Assembly (NCBI GenBank): GCA_039105265.1
Contig: JAPFFF010000037.1
Span: forward strand, 620,001 to 684,000
Length of the DNA stretch: 64,000 nt
Source: Tritrichomonas musculus
Taxonomy: Eukaryota; Parabasalia; Tritrichomonadida; Tritrichomonadidae
Direction of reading: 5' to 3'
Shown: positions 1 through 9,426 of the stretch, piece by piece
Layout of the letters: each line of letters starts with the position of its first letter
Position numbering within the stretch: position 1 is the stretch's first letter
Program-made: the position numbers and the translations under genes
The notes under the pieces: generated by a model
Databases searched by the model: none
Told to the model about the DNA's origin: nothing
Seen by the model: only the letters and a program-made list of their open reading frames with translations

Positions 1-223
1 GATGGGAAGAAAAACGCATCTGAATTCTTTATGGATTCTAAACTAAAAAGAGATAAAATTGTTAAAAAAATTTGAAAACACTTTTTTATTCTTTTATGAT
101 ACAATATATGTGGAATATGTTGCCAGAGATATATTCACATATATTGGTTTACCATGAAAATATATTATAAAAACAAATTTTAGCTTTTTTATTTCCTCAG
201 CCGTTTTTTTTTAAATTCAAAAA

Positions 224-673
224 ATGCCTGGTGGAAAATACGACTACAAAGCCCCTGCTTTCCCCGCCATAGTTGCATTTGCATTGCATTATGTATATTT
301 TTGGATGGTCCCATACTGGATTCTGCAATTCATAATTTATTTATGTAAAGATCGTTTAATAGATGATGGCGTCTCAACAGCAGATTGGGTATTTTTATTT
401 TTATGGGTGTTATTTGCTGTTTTTTCAAACTTTCTCGCAGAACGATCAATCAAACAAACGCAGTGTACAGCATGTTCTCCTTTTTGGTTTTATATTATTT
501 TTGATATTGTTAGTATTTTTTTCACAATTTACTTTATTATTTTAGCAAATGTAGTTCTTTTCTTCGAATTTGTAACATCAGTTATAACAATTATTATACA
601 AGGACTCTTGTTTATTGGAACATTTGTTTCTTTCATTATGGTGACACGGGCTAAAAAAATTAAAGCAAAGTAA
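224..673 (+). CDS. Four-pass membrane protein, unknown family (149 aa)
   Basis: The product is a small, very hydrophobic protein with four clear membrane segments at roughly residues 15-40, 53-72, 84-108 and 113-140. A short polar N-terminus (MPGGKYDYKAP) and a basic C-terminal tail (RAKKIKAK) lie at the two ends. The topology is MARVEL- or TMEM-like, but I do not recognise a family and give no function. A basic tail after the last helix fits a cytosolic C-terminus. The ATG at 224 is preceded by TTCAAAAA, a near-initiator sequence, and a run of T with CCGTTTTTTTT, which fits a short-leader trichomonad gene. Its 3' neighbour is a convergent kinase gene. I am fairly sure it is coding because of its length and its regular hydrophobic periodicity in AT-rich DNA. 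Confidence 0.75.
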   Translation: MPGGKYDYKAPAFPAIVAFALHYVYFWMVPYWILQFIIYLCKDRLIDDGVSTADWVFLFLWVLFAVFSNFLAERSIKQTQCTACSPFWFYIIFDIVSIFFTIYFIILANVVLFFEFVTSVITIIIQGLLFIGTFVSFIMVTRAKKIKAK

Positions 674-1055
674 ATATATCTTGCTTTGAATGATTTCACA
701 TTTTATATGTTTATGTGTAAAGATTAAATTTTCATTAATATTCTTTGATTTTTTCTTCAAATTTTACTATTCTAATTTTAAATATAAATAGCGATTATAG
801 TCAATTAATGTTAAGTTCACCCCCAATCAATTATAACGACTTGAATAATACATTCATATATTTATAAAAAAAAAAAATATCTTTAAATTGGTTAATAAAA
901 TGAAAGTTAATAACCATAATAACGAAAGCAAGCATTTTCACATAAAATAAAAAAAAAAAATTAGATAAATTCTCTCATAAATGATATTTAATATAAATAC
1001 AACTGCTTAACTCATTAATAAACCGTTTTCTTTATTTCCATGAATAGTATTTAAT
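674..1055. other. Intergenic spacer between convergent genes
   Basis: This is AT-rich DNA with poly-A runs between two convergent genes. It must carry both 3' ends. I see no RNA gene or repeat in it. Confidence 0.6.
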
Positions 1056-2324
1056 CTATTTATTTACAGCTACAATACGAGGAGCAGTGATAGATTTAGG
1101 TTGGGGTTGCTGCCTACTTTGCCTGCCTTGTGCTCTTGATTTGGTTATTCTTTGCGTGTTTTCTTGCCCTTTTTTCTGTTCGGTTGATTTTGAAGATCTT
1201 TTTCTGTTAAATGAAAAGTATCTGAGAGTCCCATCAAAATCCAATCTTTGTGAACTATGAAGTATTTCTATAGGGCCAATATCATCAAGTTGAATTTCTT
1301 TATCAAAGAAATCATCAACCCTTTTCAGGCTAATGTATTGAACTAAATCATCAATTATTGGCGATTGCTTTGAGACAGCATCTTTCAAAAACGGATGCTG
1401 AAGAGCTTCTTTTGCAGTAAGCCGTTTTTTCCCATCAACTGTCATTAAACCAGATATAAGAGATTTACATTGGGGTGATATATATGAAGGAATTGTATAT
1501 TCTCCCTTTCTGATTTGATCAAAAAGTTGATTTTGATTACGTTTTGTCCATGGAAGTTGCCCAGTTAACATTGCAAAGAAAATGACGCCTATTGACCAGC
1601 AGTCACTCTTTTTTCCATCGTAAAGTTGTCCTGAAAGGCATTCTGGTGATGCATAACATGGAGAACCGCATGGAGTTGCTGCCAATCCATTGATGTCAAG
1701 AAAACGAGATAAACCAAAGTCAGAAATTTTAACATGACCAAATTGATCGAGAAGGAGATTTTCTGGTTTAAGATCGCGATGAACAACATTAATTGCATGC
1801 AAATAGGAAATGGATTGCAGAATTTCAATCATGAAAGGTTTTGATGCTTCTTCTGAAAGACGCCCACGATCAACAATATATTGAAAAAGTTCACCTCCTG
1901 GACAAAATTCCATAATAATGTAATAGAAATCCTTATCTTTCCAAATATCACATAGTTCAACGATTCCTGGGTGATGAAGCTGCTGATGAATTCGAATTTC
2001 GTTTTCAAATCGCTTTTCAAAATCGGATTGTCGAAGTCTCTTTCGTTCAATAATTTTGCATGCAAAGTAATGCTTCTTAGATGGTAAATAAGCAAGCTTA
2101 ACAATACTAAAAGAGCCGTCACCGACAGTTCCTCGAATTTCGTAAGGGCCGATCAATTTTGGAATTGGTCGAGAGATGATACTAGTCTCCTCAGAAATTT
2201 CTTCTTCATCATCTTCAGTTTCTTGTTGAGCTTGACCAATATAAGAATCAGATGCGCAACGAACATTTTTTTTAAAGACTGAAAGATCTGATTTGTTTGA
2301 AGGAAGCTTTGGAGTTTGTTTCAT
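1056..2324 (-). CDS. CAMK/SNF1-like Ser/Thr protein kinase
   Basis: This is a complete eukaryotic protein kinase. The catalytic domain spans about residues 61-314: glycine loop GTVGDGSFSIV (65-75), catalytic lysine in ACKII (K90), HRDLKPEN (182-189), DFG (202-204) and SPE in place of APE (226-228). The activation loop with TPCGSPCYASPE and the helical C-lobe resemble the CAMK/SNF1/AMPK group. An acidic N-terminal stretch (about 34-46) precedes the domain and a basic, Gln/Ser-rich tail (about 370-422) follows it; either may regulate it. All catalytic residues are present, so it should be active. It phosphorylates Ser/Thr of unknown targets, presumably in the cytosol. Kinases of this type are numerous in trichomonads, so a one-to-one orthologue cannot be named. 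Confidence 0.95.
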   Translation of the reverse strand: MKQTPKLPSNKSDLSVFKKNVRCASDSYIGQAQQETEDDEEEISEETSIISRPIPKLIGPYEIRGTVGDGSFSIVKLAYLPSKKHYFACKIIERKRLRQSDFEKRFENEIRIHQQLHHPGIVELCDIWKDKDFYYIIMEFCPGGELFQYIVDRGRLSEEASKPFMIEILQSISYLHAINVVHRDLKPENLLLDQFGHVKISDFGLSRFLDINGLAATPCGSPCYASPECLSGQLYDGKKSDCWSIGVIFFAMLTGQLPWTKRNQNQLFDQIRKGEYTIPSYISPQCKSLISGLMTVDGKKRLTAKEALQHPFLKDAVSKQSPIIDDLVQYISLKRVDDFFDKEIQLDDIGPIEILHSSQRLDFDGTLRYFSFNRKRSSKSTEQKKGQENTQRITKSRAQGRQSRQQPQPKSITAPRIVAVNK

Positions 2325-3120
2325 TTAATTAATAGAAAATTTTAACCTTTCTTCGTAAATAATAAAACTTTGAGAGGTCAATTATTTTCAATTTATAATT
2401 GTGATTAGCACATTTAAAAAGTTTTTTCTTTTTCAATATTTTTTCAAAAACATAGAAATTAATATTTCAAAAAAGTACTAATATTTCGATATAAAATGAA
2501 AATATAACATTAACAATAATTAAAACAACTTTAAAATATTGTATTAAAATAATTTTCCTTTTTTGTTTTTAATACTATTATTTAAATTAGTTCAGATTTT
2601 ACTTTCATTTGATAATACTTTTTTTTGAAGATTTATTTAAATTCAGATGATATAAAAGTTATTTAACAGTATCATGATACTAGAAAATAGATGAAATTAA
2701 ATTGTTATCACATATATAATAAACCTCAATTGGCTGATTCCAGATATAACAAATAAAAAATGAAATTTAATGTAGTATTAATCAATAAAAAATTTATTAA
2801 TTAAAGAAAAAATAGTAATAATAAAAAACTAAAAGCGAAAAATAGAAAACAAAAAAAAAAAACGTTTTTATTTTTTATGAAAATTTTTATCAATTTTTTG
2901 AAAAAATAACGTTTTTTTACTCAAATTTGTTTTTATATAAAATTTTCAAAAAGAATAAAAGATGAAAAATTCAATTTATTATGTTTTGAAAAATCTACAA
3001 CATATATTCATATATTATTAAAAAAAGTATATTTCCTTTTTCATTTTAATTAATAGGCAAATCAATATTTTGAGGAAAAATAATTATTAAAATCATGTGA
3101 TGTTAAAATCATTTTTTAAA
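2325..3120. other. AT-rich intergenic stretch
   Basis: This stretch is upstream of the kinase gene. It is very AT-rich with homopolymer runs and no open frame of note. It ends where the TIR-bounded element begins. Confidence 0.5.
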
Positions 3121-4022
3121 GAGGTGAGACTGCGAAATTTTAAATGAACTTTTTTAGGAATAATAATCAACAAAATTAAAAATAAATTAAAAATATAGTA
3201 TTATGGTGTTGTTACCTTTTCATATCATATACTTTTTTTCAGATTTAATCAAAAAAAATTGAAATTGTATTGATATTTCAAAATGTCATAATTCCTATAT
3301 TCGTCATTATTTTTTCTTTTCAACCATTAAATTGCATTTGTATATAGATGATCTCTATTTTTTAATAAGAAAGCTATTCAATGAATGTGTTTTTGGTCAA
3401 AATTCAAAAAAAAATTTTTCAATTTAAAGAGAAATTTTCTTCTATATTAAAGATCAAAGGGATAACTATAGTTCATCTCTTAACTTATCTGGTGCTGGCA
3501 AACATATCAAAATATTTTTAAAAAATTTTTTACAATTTTAGCTAGGGTTGAGGTTTAATATTGAATATAATTCTATATACGTTAATGATGTAAACTTCAC
3601 AAATATCTAAATAATTTCATTTGTTTTTATTTTGGTATCAACCTCACAATAAGTATTTATTTTAATATTTATCAATAATTTACCAAAAAAATCATGCTTA
3701 TAATATGATGATAGTTAGTTAAATCATAAAAAATCATTATTTGATTTATAATTCTTAGTCGAAGATTTTAATATTATATTCACATCTATATATTAAATAT
3801 TGATAATTAAATTATTTATTATTTTGCGTAAATAGAATTTTTTTATTAAGATAAAATTGAAATTATAATAAGATAGAAGCTATTCAATTTTAAAAATAGA
3901 TTTATAGCTAAAAATCTGAAAAAAGTATTAGTGAAATTATCATAAATAGCATTTAATTCTGGAATAAAATAATATGTATTAATATTATTAAAAAATACCA
4001 AAAATTTTCGCAGCCTCACCTC
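3121..4022. mobile_element. TIR-bounded non-autonomous element, about 0.9 kb, possibly MULE-like
   Basis: The left end GAGGTGAGACTGCGAAATTT is mirrored at the right end by AAAATTTTCGCAGCCTCACC plus TC, an inverted repeat of about 20 bp with one mismatch and one extra base. The flanks are TTTTTTAAA (3112-3120) and the same string one base beyond the right end (4024-4032), which may be a 9-bp target duplication but is low-complexity. No long frame lies inside. This fits a non-autonomous DNA transposon; the superfamily is a guess. Confidence 0.55.
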
Positions 4023-4407
4023 TTTTTTTAAAAAAAAAAAAAAAGAAATTGATATGATAAATGTAATTTCAATAAATTTTCATTTGTTTTTAAGAAGTAA
4101 AAACTCTAAATGATTATTTGATAAGATTTGTATAATTTTAATTCTTTTCTTAATAGGATCTCTGTGATAATAGATACATATTTATAATATTAAATTCATT
4201 TTTATTTTGGCCTGAATGGTATTTTTAAAGTTTTGATAAAAATATTTGTTCAATTATTGTAAAATCAAGAAATTTTGATGCTTATTCATTAATCTTATAT
4301 TTTAAGTTCATTTATAATAGATAAGCTGGTATAAACTTGAATTTTTTTTTTTTTTTTTTTTTGGTATTTTTTAAAAAAACGGTTATAAAATCATATTCTT
4401 TTGAAAT

Positions 4408-4413
4408 TCATAA
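4408..4413 (+). promoter_or_regulatory. Initiator-like motif of the KDEL-receptor-like gene
   Basis: TCATAA matches the trichomonad initiator consensus TCAYWW. Its A is 10 nt before the ATG at 4420, a typical leader length. The match is by motif and position only. Confidence 0.45.
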
Positions 4414-4419
4414 TTCAAA

Positions 4420-5097
4420 ATGGGTGTTTTCAAGAACTTACTATCGGGTCTCACGCTTCAAATGCAGCTTGATATTCTTGATGTTTTTCCTTTTATTGTA
4501 ATGTTATCAAACGTTTGGAAAATTCATTCTAGTGCTGGAATCTCTCGAAATTTTGTCGGGCTTTCATGTATATCAGCAGCTATTTTCCTTATTACTTCAA
4601 AAAATATCAAGGGATGTATAAGTTCTTTTTTGAAATTTTTTCTCACACTTCTTTTATATTTCTCGATTAAATTCAAATACCCACTCAAATCAGAAAAATT
4701 CAGAGATACAAAATGGAGTTTACTGATAATTCCGATTTCAATTTTTTTGTCACTTTTCACGTTTATTGATGATAATTTCAAAACATTTATCATAAATATT
4801 GGGTTTTGGTTAAATTCGCTTTCAATCGCATGCCAAGTATTAATAATAAAGCAATCTAGGCGAATAAATCTTTTATATGGGTATTTTCCTATATATTTCA
4901 TTTGTAAATTTTGTTATGTTTACTTACTATTCAACCAAGCCTTTAGAACGACTGGTACTGAAATGTGGTTTAATTGGCTTAATGGTGTAGCTACAATGTT
5001 GTTATCTATTGATTTAGTTTATTTTGCTTATCATGCCAAACAAAAGGATGATGATTTTGATTTACCTTTAGGACAGTTTGGAGCTTTTGATTATTAG
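4420..5097 (+). CDS. KDEL receptor (ERD2)-like membrane protein, divergent
   Basis: The 225-residue, seven-helix-like protein aligns by eye with ERD2/KDEL receptors (usual length about 212). The N-terminal segment VWKIHSSAGISRNFVGL corresponds to the family block IWKSRSCAGIS. SLSIACQVLIIKQSRRINLL corresponds to the ESVAILPQLFMVSKTGEAE block, and a YLLFNQ segment follows where YLFNW is found. KDEL receptors bind escaped ER proteins in the Golgi and return them by COPI vesicles. Several ligand-binding residues of canonical receptors seem changed: the arginine of the TARYLDL block is absent (here AAIFLITS), and the VYRTLYLFNW arginine is replaced in FICKFCYVYLLFNQ. So this may be a divergent paralogue with altered cargo. 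The acidic C-terminal tail lacks an obvious KKxSxxx-like motif. Confidence 0.72.
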   Translation: MGVFKNLLSGLTLQMQLDILDVFPFIVMLSNVWKIHSSAGISRNFVGLSCISAAIFLITSKNIKGCISSFLKFFLTLLLYFSIKFKYPLKSEKFRDTKWSLLIIPISIFLSLFTFIDDNFKTFIINIGFWLNSLSIACQVLIIKQSRRINLLYGYFPIYFICKFCYVYLLFNQAFRTTGTEMWFNWLNGVATMLLSIDLVYFAYHAKQKDDDFDLPLGQFGAFDY

Positions 5098-6336
5098 AAA
5101 TCCTCTATTCATCGATGATATAGCGATTTTTACTTCAGATATTGTTTTTTTTTTTATTTTTAAGCTTTAAGTGAACTAATTTTTTTGATTGGAAATAGAA
5201 TTGAAATTGTCTATAATAGAAAGTTTTTTATTTGTTATGAATACATAAATTTTATATTTGTACTTTCATCGAATTTATGATATGAATTTCTATTTTACTT
5301 TATGCATTTATTTTAATTGTTACATAAAAAAATTAAAAAATATAAAATAGAGCCAATTAATTGGTTTAGATAAATCAATTGTAATGATTTGATTGCACCG
5401 ATTGGAATCATATTTTATGTAATTTTTCTTCTTCTTTTATTTGTATTGTAAAAAAACGCGAAACTCAAAGAAATAAATTTTTATATTCACTAAACGGCTA
5501 TAATTATTAAAATAATTTTTTTGAATCACTCAAAAATCTCCAAACCTAAAATTGTATCTCTTTATTCTTTTTTTGGATTTAAGGTATATTTATGGTCAGA
5601 AATAGTTAGCTAGTTTGTGCCAAATATAAACCCAAAAAAGAATTAATTCTTTTTCAATAACATCAAAATCTACTTTTTGAATGATGTTTAGAAGAGATAA
5701 ATATCAATATCTTATGACTAAAAAGAAATATTAAAATAAAAATATATTTATTATCTTTTTTATTCTTATTTTAACTGTATTTTATATACAATATATTATA
5801 TCCAAGCATATTTGTTGGCTTTTATATCAAATTTGTATTTTTTTGATTTGAATAATTGGCTTGGAGATTTTTGAGTGAATACCTCTGATTTTTTTAAAAT
5901 AAACCGTTGAGGTCAGCCATTTGCAATGATGACAAAATTCGCTACTTTCTGAGGTATGACGACAACTTTGTCTGAGCATCAACAACAATTTACTTTCTAT
6001 TTTTTCTTTTCATTATTAGTTTTATAATGAAATAATTTTTATTGTTAATTTAATGTTGCTATCAAATATCAATGTAATTACTATCTTTTTATATACTCAA
6101 TAAGTGTATGCTTGTAATCAATTATTTTGATTGAAATCATAAAAGCAACTCTTTTTATAATTTGTTTTATAAATAATGTACAAGCCTGATGGATTTTGAT
6201 ATGAAGTGTAAATAATCTGTATAACAAAAAAGATATATAAAAATTAAATAAGAAAAATGCTAAAATCTAAAAAAAAAAGCTTAAACATTAAAAAAAAAAA
6301 CGAAAAAAAACTTAGTTAAGGAAATTGTTTAGGCAT
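5098..6336. other. Intergenic region with one TIR element
   Basis: This spacer holds the 3' ends of the two convergent genes (KDEL-receptor-like and GAPDH) and the inverted-repeat element at 5527-5877. I see no other gene. Confidence 0.5.
5527..5877. mobile_element. Short TIR element (about 351 bp), MITE-like
   Basis: CACTCAAAAATCTCCAAACC at the left end is mirrored by GGCTTGGAGATTTTTGAGTG at the right, 20 bp with a single mismatch. The interior is AT-rich and non-coding. The flanks share AAT on both sides, a possible 3-bp target duplication that is too short to rely on. It is most likely a miniature inverted-repeat transposable element. Confidence 0.5.
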
Positions 6337-7410
6337 TTAGAGGTGCTTGCCGAGTCTGTGGAAGATATCAGCGCAACGGCAGGAGTACATCCATTCGTTA
6401 TCGTACCATGAGAGAACCTTGACAAGGCTTCCCTTTTCGTTGTCAATGACCATTGTGGAAAGGCCATCAACGATTGAGCTGTGTGGGTCATCGATGATAT
6501 CGGATGAAACGATTGGGTCAAGTGTGAATCTCATGATTCCCTTGAGTGGTCCTGATTCGCAAGCTGCCTTGAGAGCATCGTTGATTTGTTCCTTTGTAAC
6601 CTTTTCTCTAAGGTTGATGGAAACATCAACAAGTGAGCCTGTGATTGTTGGGACACGGAGTGAAAGTCCATCCATGCATCCCTTTGTAAGTCCGTGAACG
6701 ACACGTGGGAGAGCGATAGCTGCACCAGTGGATGTTGGGATGATGTTCATGGCGGCAGCACGTGCACGGCGGAGGTCCTTGTGCATAACATCAGCAACCT
6801 TTTGGTCGTTTGTGTATGAGTGAACTGTGGTCATGAAGCCAGTAAGAACTCCGAATTTGTCGTTGAGGGTCTTGACAACTGGGGCAAGGCAGTTTGTTGT
6901 GCAGGAAGCGTTGGAGATTAATTTGGTTTCTGGTTTAAGATCTTCATCGTTAACACCAAGAACGAGTGTGCATTCGATTTCATCGGCTGATGGAACGGAA
7001 AGAACGACTTTCTTTGCACCAGCGAAAAGATGTCCATCATAACCATCGACTGTAACCTTGTCACCTTCTTTGACGGCGTGTTTACGGAAGAGACCTGTTG
7101 ATTCGAGAACGACATCAACGTTCAATTCTTTCCATGGAAGTTCGCTTGGGCCGAGTCTGCCACCGATGTTCTTAACAACCCATTTGTTGTCGCCAGATCC
7201 GAGTTCGAATGTGTCTGGGCCAGAAACTGTAACACGTTCAGCGAATGTACGGTGGGCGGTATCATAGTTCAAAAGGTGAACGTTTGTCTTGATGTCGCAA
7301 AGATCGTGGATAGCGACAACTTGGCATTCCTTTGGATAAAGTTGGCGGATAGCACGGAAAACGAGACGTCCGATACGGCCGAAACCATTGATAGCAATCC
7401 TAACAACCAT
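6337..7410 (-). CDS. GAPDH: Glyceraldehyde-3-phosphate dehydrogenase, glycolytic
   Basis: This 357-residue enzyme oxidises glyceraldehyde-3-phosphate to 1,3-bisphosphoglycerate with NAD+ in glycolysis. The NAD-binding start VRIAINGFGRIGR (residues 3-15) and the active site SNASCTTNCLAP with the catalytic cysteine at 170 are intact. The substrate-binding C-terminal half ends with SWYDNEW. A stretch around residues 107-133 (RKHAVKEGDKVTVDGYDGHLF) is longer than in animal enzymes, as is usual for trichomonad GAPDH. The gene is visibly richer in G and C at third positions than its neighbours, fitting translational codon bias in a highly expressed gene. The ATG at 7410 directly begins the conserved N-terminus and lies 14 nt after an initiator match. 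It is a cytosolic enzyme in the family; trichomonads also report it at the surface. Confidence 0.98.
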   Translation of the reverse strand: MVVRIAINGFGRIGRLVFRAIRQLYPKECQVVAIHDLCDIKTNVHLLNYDTAHRTFAERVTVSGPDTFELGSGDNKWVVKNIGGRLGPSELPWKELNVDVVLESTGLFRKHAVKEGDKVTVDGYDGHLFAGAKKVVLSVPSADEIECTLVLGVNDEDLKPETKLISNASCTTNCLAPVVKTLNDKFGVLTGFMTTVHSYTNDQKVADVMHKDLRRARAAAMNIIPTSTGAAIALPRVVHGLTKGCMDGLSLRVPTITGSLVDVSINLREKVTKEQINDALKAACESGPLKGIMRFTLDPIVSSDIIDDPHSSIVDGLSTMVIDNEKGSLVKVLSWYDNEWMYSCRCADIFHRLGKHL

Positions 7411-7420
7411 GTTTAAGATA

Positions 7421-7426
7421 AAGTGA
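7421..7426 (-). promoter_or_regulatory. Initiator (Inr) of the GAPDH gene
   Basis: On the minus strand TCACTT fits the trichomonad initiator TCAYWW. Its A lies about 14 nt upstream of the ATG, the usual spacing in this group. Confidence 0.6.
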
Positions 7427-9379
7427 ATTGAACATTCGTGATGTGAACATTACTTGAAATTTTCTATTATAGTTGGTCAATCGATAATATAATTCTCAAA
7501 AAGATCAATCCAAGGTGATATAATCAAAAAAACCTTAGTAAGGTCAAAATTAACGGCTTGTATTGAATTATTTATTAAAAAGCATTTTATATTTTTTTAA
7601 CAATTTTTGCCTTTATAATAGTATATATTGCAATTTTTATCATTTATTTGATCATTTTATATTACAAATTTAAGTAGTGAATAAAAAAAATGCAGTTATA
7701 ACTTTTTCATATGATATTTTTATATCATTTTGTTAATTTTTTATTTATGCTTTTTATTCTTTAATTTTTAATAAATAAATTAATTATTATTGAAATAAAT
7801 AAATATAAAAAGTTAATTTTGATTTAAATATTTTGTATTTTTAATATGTGTAAAGATATTTAATGATTTTGTTGATTTATGTGAAATGAGTAGATGATAA
7901 TCGATTACATAAGGCTAATATTTTACCTAAATAGTATAATATTTTTAATGTTAAGTGATATATTATTCATCTACTCAACAATGAATTTCTCCAACCACTT
8001 TTTAATATTTTTTGTAACGCGAAATATCATTCATTGATAATGGCTTTATATAAAAAGTAATGGGGAGATTTTAAATCAATTTTATTTTTTCAATGATCAA
8101 CTATCTCTGAAACATCAATGTTCTTGAAAATAAGAAAGAGATTTGTTCTCAGAGTGCATATAGCCGGGCCAACAATAATATTTAAATATTTTTATTCATT
8201 GGAATACCAAAATATTTTTGAATGTTTCAAATTCAGTTTAACAGTGGAAGATTATGTAATTTTTTATCATATTGATAAATCAGATGCATTGTTAAAATTT
8301 CCTAATTTATGTGCAGTAATTGGGATAATATTTTTTTTTTTTTTTAATTCGCAATAAAGTGCTTTTATTGGCATCACAATTTTTGAACATTTTTGATATT
8401 CGTTCTTTCGAAAAAAAAACAATTACAATGAATAATAATTATTTTTTAAATGATCATTCGCTTTTTTATAAATCATTTAAATATTTAAAGAATATTTCTT
8501 CGAACTCTATTTAATATTGATAAAAACTTTTTATATCCTAACCATAATGTTAACAGATTCAAAATTTACACAAAACAATTTTTGATGATTTCCATAATAA
8601 TTTGGTCATTCGTTCCTTAATATTATCATCTTTTTATATTAAACAACTTCTACTTTAATTTTTATGAAAATAAAGAAATGAGTAAATATAATTTAAGTTT
8701 ATTGATTCCCCTAAGAATTTCGCTCATATAAAAAAAAATTTTTTTGTTGAAATCATATTTATTATCTAATCTTTATCTCTATTTTTGGATTTTCGAATGT
8801 GCAAAAATGATTATTTGTATAAAGGTAACTACACTCCCATTTGTGTATTCATTAGATTTGTAATGAGAATTGCATTGTGAAGGAATAAAAAACGTTTAAA
8901 GCATGTCTGATTGATTGTTTAAATAAATTTTACATAATTTAAAAGCAACTCCGAAGTTGTTTGTAATATTGCACTTGAGAATTCAAATTTGAATAAGAGG
9001 AAAAAAATGGAAGAGATTAAAAATGAAGATTAGATTATTATGAGATAAATGAAGAATTAAAAAAAAACTTTTATTATTTCATTTATTTATTAAATTAACT
9101 AATATTTCAGAATTAAGATACTTTTATTTTTTAATTTGATTTATTTTTATTATCTGTTTGCTAAATATTTTTTTGGATATTTTGATTCTTATATTCCATT
9201 TTTTTCAATATTATGATTTGTAAACTTCACAAATATAATAACTATAAATATCTTGGAAATATCTAATTAAAATTCTACAATATACTTTTAAATATTCATT
9301 ATTATTATATATATAAAAAATAATAATTAAATGATTTGAAAGAAGATGAATGAATGAATTTATTTTAAAATGCAGTAGA
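7427..9379. other. Gene-poor AT-rich region
   Basis: About 2 kb without a convincing gene. A 10-bp inverted repeat GAGTAGATGA / TCATCTACTC (7887-7896 and 7968-7977) may mark a small hairpin element. An 79-codon frame at 8118 has a poly-Phe end and no family resemblance, so I leave it uncalled. Confidence 0.5.
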
Positions 9380-9383
9380 TATA

Positions 9384-9426
9384 TTAAACTGTGTTTCGGG
9401 AACTACGTTCCCTCCACGCAGTTTAA
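9384..9426. repeat. Nested hairpin, GC-rich island
   Basis: TTAAACTG (9384-9391) pairs with CAGTTTAA (9419-9426), and inside them GGGAAC (9398-9403) pairs with GTTCCC (9407-9412) around a 3-nt loop. This dyad lies in AT-rich DNA at the left edge of a C-rich tract and the Maverick-like fossil. It may be an element end or subterminal structure. Confidence 0.5.

Noticed and set aside
7887-7977. Small inverted repeat (GAGTAGATGA / TCATCTACTC) as a MITE
   Set aside because: The arms are only 10 bp and no flanking duplication is visible.
8118-8357. 79-codon plus-strand frame
   Set aside because: It ends in a poly-T run giving poly-Phe, has no family likeness and lies in gene-poor AT-rich DNA.
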